This document shows positions 52,858 to 61,066 of a stretch of DNA of 64,000 nucleotides, one piece after another; position 1 is the stretch's first letter; every line of letters begins with the position of its first letter. The translations under genes were made by a program, and so were the position numbers. Under the pieces are notes generated by a model. It saw only the letters and a list, made by a program, of their open reading frames with translations. It did not search any database and was not told the origin of the DNA. Source of the DNA: Nothophoma quercina (Eukaryota; Ascomycota; Dothideomycetes; Pleosporales; Didymellaceae); the NCBI GenBank assembly GCA_021642125.1, contig JAKIXB010000024.1, positions 62,001 through 126,000 on the forward strand. Reading direction: 5' to 3'.

Positions 52858-53172
52858 ATGTGCTTGGTTATCCTCTTTGTTCGAGTTGGAAAGCCTCATA
52901 AAATCGTTGTATCTTGCCTGCGCATCTGGAAATCGGTGTTTCGTAAGAGCAGTACTGAGCAGGCTCCGACGGATTCCCCGCCTCTTTATGCACAGGTAGC
53001 AACAGATGATACAGGCAAGTCAGCCAAGAACTTTGGCTCGATTAAAGCGCCTACTTTTGGTGGGCTTTCTGTCGTGCTACACTCGCTTGCACAATCGGCT
53101 TCCGGCTCACGCATCACACAGAATGCTCAGCTTACAGGGGACCCTGCATCGCTTAGCTTGGCCTTATCCTGA
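52858..53172 (+). CDS. Possible small hypothetical protein
   Basis: A 104-aa frame with a hydrophobic/basic N-terminus (MCLVILFVRVGKPHKIVVSC) and a Gly/Ser/Ala-rich polar C-terminus. No family recognised and no intron needed. It lies between the cysteine-rich gene and the ankyrin NLR. Confidence 0.3.
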   Translation: MCLVILFVRVGKPHKIVVSCLRIWKSVFRKSSTEQAPTDSPPLYAQVATDDTGKSAKNFGSIKAPTFGGLSVVLHSLAQSASGSRITQNAQLTGDPASLSLALS

Positions 53173-53372
53173 TTAGGAGTAGCACAGACATAGATACTGA
53201 CATAGAATTAAGCTAGTAAAAGCTCATTAATTGATACGCTGTTGGGGCCGTCACCTCGTCACATAGAGTGAACAGAACACAGCAGCAATAGTAATAGCAA
53301 ACACGCTTGCATCATGTTCCCAGAACTAGTTCTGCAGTGTATTATAATCTGTATACAGCAGAGAGCGTTTAA

Positions 53373-56033
53373 CTACAGCGCTGTGTTCCTATTATTGTCA
53401 TTCGCCTTGACGTCTGCTCCCAGATCTACCAGCAGCCGCACCACCGCCTCGTTCCCTTCCTGAGCTGCCCAGTGCAGCACCGTGTCTCCATAGTTGTCCT
53501 TCGCCTTAACGTCCGCTCCCTTGTCTACCAGCAGCCGCACCAACGCCTCGTTCCCTTTCTGAGCTGCCGAGTGCAGCACCGTTAGCCTAAAGTGGTCCTT
53601 CGCCTCAACGTCCGCTCCCAGGTCTACCAGCAGCCGCACCAACGCCTCGTTCGCTTTCCAAGCTGCCGAGTGCAGCACCGTTAGCCTAAGACTGTCCTTC
53701 GCCTCAACGTCTGCTCCCAGATCTACCAGCAGCCGCACTAACGCCTCGTTCCCTATCCAGGCTGCCCAGTGTAGCACCGTCTTTCCATTGTTGTCCTTCG
53801 CCTTGACGTCTGCTCCCAGATCTACCAGCAGCCGCACCACCGCCTCGTTCCCTATCCGGGCTGCCCAGTGTAGCACCGTCTTTCCATTGTTGTCCTTCGC
53901 CTTGACGTCCGCTCCCAGATCTACTAGCAGCCGCACCAACGCCTCGTTCCGTTCCCAAGCTACCGAGTGCAGCACCGTTAGCCCAAAGCGGTCCTTCGCC
54001 TTGACGTCCGCTCCCTTGTCCACCAGCAGCCGCACCAACGCCTCGTTCCCTTCCTGAGCTGCCTAGTGCAGCACTGTCTTGCCACCGTCGTCCTTTGTCT
54101 TGACGTCCGCTCCCTTGTCTACCAGCAGCCGCACCAACGCCTTGTTCCCTTTCCAAGCTGCCAGATGAAGTGCTGTCTCTCCTCTAGTATTCTTCTTGTC
54201 GACACGGCGGTGGTATCTAGGCCTCAAGCTCTTCTTTGCCAGCACCGCTTTGATCCATGGAAGAATCTCCATACTACACGCCATGTGTAGTAATGGTGGA
54301 CAGTCATCTGGATATCCACTCCTCCATGTACTGTAGCTCGCCCACCAGTGAACACGCAAAGAGGACTCCTTTTGCAAGAAAAGCCTAGAAGGATTAAACA
54401 GCTTTGCTGTAAGTGTAGAATAGCTCTTCGCATGCTTAGGCTACTGAAGCGTTGCGTATCACAGCAATGGAGACTCTTGCAGGTCTAGCTAATCGTCTAA
54501 GTCTATAGCCTTGTGCTGTAGTTCGCTCTAAGCAATGCATTCAAGACATTTCTGTGCTAGTTTGAGGTGTGCGCTCTCTGCCTTAAGTTGAAACGCCTCT
54601 AGCACTCTGTCACTGTTGCGCTCTTTGCGCAGCAGGTAGTCTTGCGCTGACTAGTGGACAAGGCTAATTTCTTAGATTTGTACCTCTAGTAGTAGCTTAC
54701 ATAGAGCTACAGCGTCACGTGCTGCTTGCTCCACTGTTATCTAAGGGGATGCGGCTTAGACGCCTACTGCTGCTGCTAGCTCTCGCAGCTGCAGAGGGCG
54801 AGCGGCCAGTGTCACCTACTACAAGATTGCATGGCTTACCTCCCTCTGCTTTGCTAGGATCCTTAAAAGCATGCGGCTGTATATTGCTGGAAGACCGCTT
54901 AGTAGCTCTTTAAGCGCCTTCTAGATCTTACTGCATGTCTACTTCTGCGACAGCTCATGCATCGCGAAGCCTACCTATAGGAACGTCCCCTTGGCGCGTT
55001 CAAGGAGAGTGGTCTGCACAGATGCTTGAAAGTTGTTGTCAAACCCTTTGATTCTTGACAGTTCCTGTACTCAGGCAGACACGAACAGCTTGACGTTGCC
55101 TGTCACTTTGTCGTCGTTGTCTGGATCAAGCCTAATTTGTGCACAGCCTTGCAGGCCAGGTATGTCCTGGCTTACAATGGCTAGCTTTAACACGCCTATC
55201 GCCAACTCTGGAGTACCACCAGTGAGCAAGCTAACGATCCGCGGCACTAGTGCTCTCAGCGTGCTATCCTCGCACTCGTCAAGCCCGTCAAGCACGCAGA
55301 GCATCGTCCTAAGCTAAGCATCTGCAACAAGCTTGCTAAAGATGATCTACAGCGTCTCCAAAGACGACAGCGTCTGCTGCGTCCTCTCCAGTGTCTCAAA
55401 GTACGGCAGCGCGTGCTTTACAAGCAGCAGTCGCTTAGTAATAATCTAGTGCACTAGTCCGCGCAGCATAGCTACAGCCATATTACGCTTCTTGTCCTTA
55501 GCGCTGCAGAAGAAGAATACCATATTAGCTTCTTTTCTGCTGGCTGTATGCCTCTCCAGCTCTTCTATTAGGAAAATAGACATCATCGTCTTGCCCTTGC
55601 CTAGCCTACCTGAGATCTATAGCAGCCGCGTGTATTTATTGTTGTCGTCGTTATTGCTATTGCCATTGCTATCGCCACTACTACTGCTGTTTAGCCAGGC
55701 GCAGTACGTCTTGTTGCATGCGATCCACTTGCAGGTGCCTGCGACTCTCGTGCCTTTTGCGCTGATCACCCGCTCGCGGTCTGACTGTGGGTTGGTGAGG
55801 AAGAGCGCGTTGCGACATGCAATGGCCGCTTGTTCTGACGCCTCTGCCGAGCAATTCTGTCAGACGCACGTTTTCGAAAGCGAACGATATGCTAAGAGGT
55901 TGGTGGACCTACCTTGGGATCTATCCGCACTGCCAAAGTCGCAGTTGCTGAACGTTCCTACATATGCCCGCGAGCCCTGTTGCACAGAGACATGGCTGAT
56001 GCTTTGATGGTGGGGCAACGGAACTTCGGACAT
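53373..56033 (-). pseudogene. NACHT / ankyrin NLR, left copy, mutated
   Basis: Exon 1 from 56033 encodes MSEVPLPHHQSISHVSVQQG and a Gly/Ser segment. A GTAGGT...GGCAG intron joins to EASEQAAIACRNALFLTNPQ. The NACHT part has RVAGTCKWIACNKTYCAWLN, Walker A GRLGKGKTMMS, FFFCSAKDKKRNMAVAMLR and CVLDGLDECEDSTLRALVPR. Repeated TAG/TGA/TAA codons break it, including just before the Walker A. The C-terminus (53373-54377) has about nine 33-residue ankyrin repeats (NEALVRLLVDKGADVKAKDN), with TAG for Trp at 54063. Domain order is typical of fungal ankyrin NLRs. It forms an inverted pair with the gene at 61067. Confidence 0.78.
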
Positions 56034-56455
56034 GTTGCGCTATCGTTTCGGCGTCACCATGTCAGAGCGCACTGTCGCCTTTATCGGAGCTTTTCGCGTC
56101 GCGATGTTTGGAACTCGAAGGCTTCGTGGCGGATAAGTGGTGAGGCTGCATGTCGCAAGGGACATGTGGCTGACCTGCAGCCTTCAGCGCATCCTGCGCG
56201 GGACAGGGACCAGGCCGAAACAACGCAGATGTGCTGCTCCGCGAATGGGTACCAAGTCAGGATGATGAAGGCGCCAGGCGAGGGTCGTTCGGTTGCAGAT
56301 GGAGTGCGTTGCTTCGTCAAAGGGCCTCAACTTATCGGTGAGTGAGCACACAAAGGTCATCCGCCCGAGGGGACTACACGCCAAGACCCGTTGCTTGTTT
56401 ACGTATAGCAAAGAACAGGACGACCACACTTCACATGCCGTGTACAAGACCCGCC
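56034..56455. other. Intergenic between NLR relic and transposase relic
   Basis: About 420 bp with short frames only; element ends for the transposase relic were not identified here. Confidence 0.4.
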
Positions 56456-57433
56456 ATGGCGCCGAACCTCGCAGAGTCGCAGCACATCATAATTAAGCAC
56501 ATAGTCCTCAGCAGGTCCGTCAAGTCCGTTGACATAGCCGCCGCTGCAGGCTGCAGCAACCGCAGCGTGCGAGCAATACAAGCGAACATGCGGTGCTTTG
56601 GCAGCACCAGAGCGCCCTCCAACAGCGCCGGACGCCGTTGTCTGATAACCCCAGTGATGCTAGACGCCCTGCGTGAGAAGCTGCTAGAGAAGCCGGGCAT
56701 ATACTAGGACGAGATAGTGGTGTTCCTGTACGATGAGTTCAATGTGCTATTAAACGTCTCTGCGGTGAGTCGCGCTCTAAAGTTAATTGGCTGGACGAAG
56801 AAAGCGAGTCGCTAGATCGCAAAAGAGCGCAACGCAGACCTGCGAGACTACTACATGCACAACATGTCCTTATACCAGTCCTACCACCTTATATACGTGG
56901 ATGAGTTAGGGTGCGACAAGCGCATCAGCTTTAGACATACTAGCTAGGCTCCACTTAGCATCGCGCCTGTGCAAGTTGCGCAGTTCCATCGCAGCTAAAG
57001 GTACTAGATCTTACTAGCATACACGTAGGATGGCATACTTCTCTCGCGCGTATTCTAGGGCTCAACCAATAGCGACGTCTTTAAGGACTTTATTAAAGAG
57101 CTGCTTTAGCACTGTGGCCGCTAGCTAGCGCCTAAGTCTGTGCTAGTAATAGATAACGCGTCATTTTACCACACTAATAGAGTTCAGGAATTGTGCGAGC
57201 GTGCAGGCGTAAAGCTGGAGTTCTTGCCGCCATACTCGCCTAACCTCAATCTAATTAAAAACTTCTTTAGAATCTTAAAGGGCTTTATCAAGAAGCACTA
57301 GCAGGATTATAAGAGTAATCCTGAGCAGGACTTTATAGTGTTCCTTGAGTGGTGCATCAGCGCTGCTGGGGGCTAGGCAGACATTGCTAAAGCGCACTTT
57401 TGGCATGCTGGGGTTATAGTAGAAGAATATTGA
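56456..57433 (+). pseudogene. Relic of a DD34E Tc1/mariner transposase
   Basis: Collinear with the intact transposase at 38676: MAPNLAESQHIIIKHIVLSR, LREKLLEKPGIY, then after stops YHLIYVDELGCDKRISFRH, DGILLSRVF, VLVIDNASFYHTNRVQEL and FLPPYSPNLNLIKNFF. The last acidic residue of the triad is lost (NLIKNF where the intact copy has NPIEEF). At least ten in-frame stops, mostly TAG in place of TGG or CAG. The relic keeps its frame without obvious indels, as expected of point mutation by a RIP-like process. Confidence 0.85.
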
Positions 57434-57540
57434 TCAGGACGCCATACAGTACTATCTCACAGGCAGCCTCATACCTAACCAAAAAACGCAATTCAAAGAA
57501 AAATGGCTGTGACCTCGTCGAGACTAGATATCACTAGTCC

Positions 57541-58922
57541 TCCCTATGCCCAGCATAGTCTACCTTGTACAACTCAGCCCATGCTTCTATATCTCTAACA
57601 AAACGACGCGCCACCCCCCACTTCACGCCGCTCTAGATGTAGAAGTCAGCGTCTTAGTCCTTAAACACCTGCTCTAAGTCCAGCCCGTTACGCAGCGTCG
57701 CATCGCACGCCTTCTAGTACTCAAGCTGCAGCGTCTAATCAATGACTTGTAACTATTGCCAGTCGCTGTACGCTACCACAGCTGTGTCGCGAGGGCCAGG
57801 TATGTCAAGGCAGTGACTTACTGATGATCGCTGTCTGGGGGTAGTATTGCTGTTGACAGAAGCTGTCGACGGCAAGTTGCTAGCTGGAGATGGCACGACG
57901 TTGTTGATCGTGATTGGCAGAAGACCTAGCGTCGGCGCGCCGCTGGCTCTCAAACGCCGTTCGAGTCGTTGCTAGGTCTTGGCGTACAACTGATCATAAA
58001 TGTCGTTTGGAACGTCTTTATAACTCTGCAGTCGATGGCCCTGCTCAACCAGTCTCACAAGCGCTCTAAGGTGGTGAGCACTTAGCTTGTAGTGCTGCTT
58101 GCCGTCTGGATCACGCCAACAATACTAACCCAAGTTACACAGCAAGCCCAGACATCGCATTAGGCTGTACACACCTACCCATGCTAACAGCTGTCTACTA
58201 CTCTGCTGCTTGGCATTAAGCTGCGAAGCCCAATTAGCGAGCATTCGCTAGGTAGCGTATGAGCCTTGCTTTGTCCCACAGTTTGCTGCAGCCAAGGACG
58301 AGGAACCTAACTCTATGTAGTTGAAGCTTAGGCTCACTTTTAGCATCTTGCCAGCACGAAACGGCTCTGTCCATTAGATGAACGCTCTCTCAATGCTTGA
58401 CTAGTTAATGTCTATGTCGTCAAACCACTTTGTCAGGTCGCTCTCTGAGCGGTCTTTCACCAACGCTACAGCGCTAACATCATCTAGCTCTATATAGCTG
58501 CTGCGCGGCAGCTTCTTATCTATAAGCTTCTTAACCTTTGCCTAAAGGTACATGCGCTAGTACACCGCAGGTGCCAGGATGACATCCTGCTTGGTGTCCT
58601 TGGCGATGGCTCTGTTATTAACGGCAATCTTCCACTCAATTAAGTAGCGCAGATGGCTTAGTGTGTCTTCTTTATAGCTGTTGTACTCGTCCCACTCTGC
58701 TAGTGGGAGAAAGCGAAGCCTGTCTGCGTCCGCCTGTGTGATGCCGCTGCAGCCTCGCGACGTGTGGGAGCGCAGCACGCGATCTGTCGTGCGATTGCCC
58801 AAGACCGACGGCGTTTCTGGCAGGAGGGATTGGCCGCCTTCGACCAACTGGGTATCGCTGAGCGTGTCGTAGCGCTGCGTATAATTGAAGGGGAGATCCT
58901 CTTCGAAAGAAAATGGATCCAT
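57541..58922 (-). pseudogene. Relic of the unknown family found at 40548
   Basis: The start MDPFSFEEDLPFNYTQRYDT leads to DADRLRFLPLAEWDEYNSYK, LRYLIEWKIAVNNRAIAKD and DVILAPAVY, then a TAG (58559) where the intact copy has Trp. Further downstream, with many stops, it still matches the HYKL and ARRF regions to about 57541. It shows about 60 N-terminal residues absent from the 40548 gene as annotated, which suggests that copy has an unrecognised upstream exon or is truncated. Confidence 0.7.
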
Positions 58923-59760
58923 CCTTGTCCAAAGGCAGAACGAGCCAGCGTTCTCGCGTAGACGTGCGGCTTCGAGAGGCCTCCGAGACGTCCTCGACAA
59001 GGCTGGCAACGACTCAAGTCTGCCAACGAACTCGTGGCTTCACTTCGAGGAAATTCACGTATCTATAGTACAGGCTCTTGAAGAAGCGACAGAACCGTGA
59101 AGAACCACGTAGAAACTACTTGGCATGGACGCTCCCCTTGTTGTCGCGCCTACCAATCATCGCTTGGTTGACAAAGGCTCTCACGTGAACACAAAGCTTG
59201 CACCCGTAGCTGTTAGAACGATTTGCATGGCTTGCAGTGGGCTATTGGGTGAGGCCCGTACTGAAACGATCGCATCGCTGTTGCTGGTAGGATGAGGCGT
59301 ATATCCTCCGCGCTTGCTATTTAAGACACTGCAGATCAGGGGCCAGCGTTAAGCGCGCCGGCAGCCCTACTACCGTAGTAGGAACCTCTGCAGCCGGGTC
59401 TACGCGCGGGGCGTGGAAGGACCGGATCGAAGCGGCGAAGCGTGCGACGATCGTAATGAGATCCGTCGCGAGAGGCTAATCGATCTCCACGTTGCAGCCG
59501 GCTTGGCAGCGTTAGCCCGCCCTGCAGAACAGCTTGGATCATCCCGCCTTGCGCTGCACGCAAAGAAGTGAACTGGCTGGGATCTCAATCGCCCATGCTT
59601 TTGTTAGCTGGTGCAAGCACAGTGCGACTCGTGCGTGATCTTCACTGGCAGCATGAAGCCTATTGAGGCTGAACGTTGGCAACAAGTTAATTATCACCGT
59701 TACTTTGCATGGGAGCATTGTGATTGCTAGACATAGCTTCAATACTACTGACCAACCTCG
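58923..59760. other. Non-coding, nothing recognised
   Basis: About 840 bp with only short unsupported frames. Confidence 0.4.
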
Positions 59761-60739
59761 TTAACCTCTATCTGGTCCGTTAGACCGCAGATCCTTGAAG
59801 TCCAGATTCTTTACGACTCTGGCAACTGCAATGCTGTAGTTGTCCGCATTAACATTAGAGATGTCTTGATCAATCTTTAACTCTTCCCTAGAGGTGTTAA
59901 TGAAGCTGGTGAGCGCGTAGCTTTTGTTCGTCGCTCTAACGCCCTTAATCTTCTGCCCAGTCCGCTAGTAGATAGTCTAGGAAAGCGCTTCCTTGCACAT
60001 CTTGATAAAGGTCTGATTAGCAGCCTACTGTTTCTTAAGCTTGTGAAGGAGCTCCCTTCTGCTTTGCTTAGATTCCCTGAGTTGCGGCGCTGTAGCTACT
60101 AGTTCATTGTCATTGTCTACAGGAAGTTGCTGCATGCTGAGCTCTATCTCTCTTGTCTTGTCGCCTGCTTGGGCGATCTGCTGCTGGACCAAAGCCTTGT
60201 TCTGGTGGAGCATCATGTCCTTTATCTCTTGCATTAGATGCTCTTAACGTAATGTTGTGATACTGGAATCTGTTAGACCAGAACACATGGGCTTGTAATA
60301 AAGAGAAGTAGTACACTGTAGCTATAGAGAGGGCGACGCTTAGGGTGCCTTTGCAGTCGCTTAGCTGCCCTCTGAACGCCTTAATTCGTTTAAGTCTAAA
60401 CAGTCCTACCTTCCACCTATCTACCCAGAACATCTTGTCTTGCGTGGAACGTTCTATCTAGTGCTTAACTTGTGATCTGAACGTTCTGCATGCTCTTGCG
60501 CAGTTTTCAATGGCGCGCTTAATCTGCTTGCTAAGAACGATTTAGGAAGAATTAGCTTGTATGGTCCTAACTAGACTTTGCAGAACAGGCTAGACTGCAC
60601 AAAGATTGGTGCCGACGCTTTTAATAATGTTAGGGGCTTCTCTCACCCCGTTAATAGTCTAAACAAGGAATTGAACGCTCTGAAGAGCTGCTGTGGCAAT
60701 GCCTATAACTAAGGCAGTAATGCTAAGAGGATCCGCCAT
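59761..60739 (-). pseudogene. HeLo-like / fungal N-terminal-domain effector relic
   Basis: The start MADPLSITALVIGIATAALQ is the hallmark of the fungal N-terminal (HeLo-like) helical domain. It continues TINGVREAPNIIKSVGTNLC, SKQIKRAIENCARACRTF, DKMFWVDRWKVGLFRLKRIK and LSVALSIATVYYFSLLQAH. A 46-bp intron with a GTCTAACAG branch joins to HLMQEIKDMMLHQNKALVQQ. Six or more TAG/TAA codons interrupt it, in Trp and Gln contexts. The C-terminus repeats a VNTSREEL.. / VVKNLDFKDLRSNGPDRG theme. HeLo-type domains target membranes in fungal cell death. It is divergent from the ankyrin NLR at 61067. Confidence 0.68.
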
Positions 60740-61066
60740 TGCAACGAAAGAAAGTTTGGGGCACTGGATGAGTGTTTCTGAGTAGTGCAAAGAGAAGGCA
60801 GCTACCGCAGTTGATGCAGTGAGGGCTTGATGAGATGTATCGCGACTGAAGGCTACAACTTCGGCTCGGGGCGCAGCTGCACGGTCACTGAGGAGTTGCA
60901 GCCAATCATCGCGTGCATCTTGGCGCTGCGCTTTTCATCAGCCTGATGAGATACCGTCACACCTATACTCGGCTGAGCTCTGCGCTGTAAGGTGGGAGCA
61001 TAGATGCAGTGCAGCATAGACACGGTCGCAAACATTCTATAAGTGCAGTGACGCTGCTGTGGTGCA
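60740..61066. promoter_or_regulatory. Shared divergent promoter region of effector relic and NLR
   Basis: A 327-bp gap separates the start codons of the HeLo-like relic and the ankyrin NLR. Effector/NLR partners in fungi are often arranged this way. No individual element is called. Confidence 0.35.
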
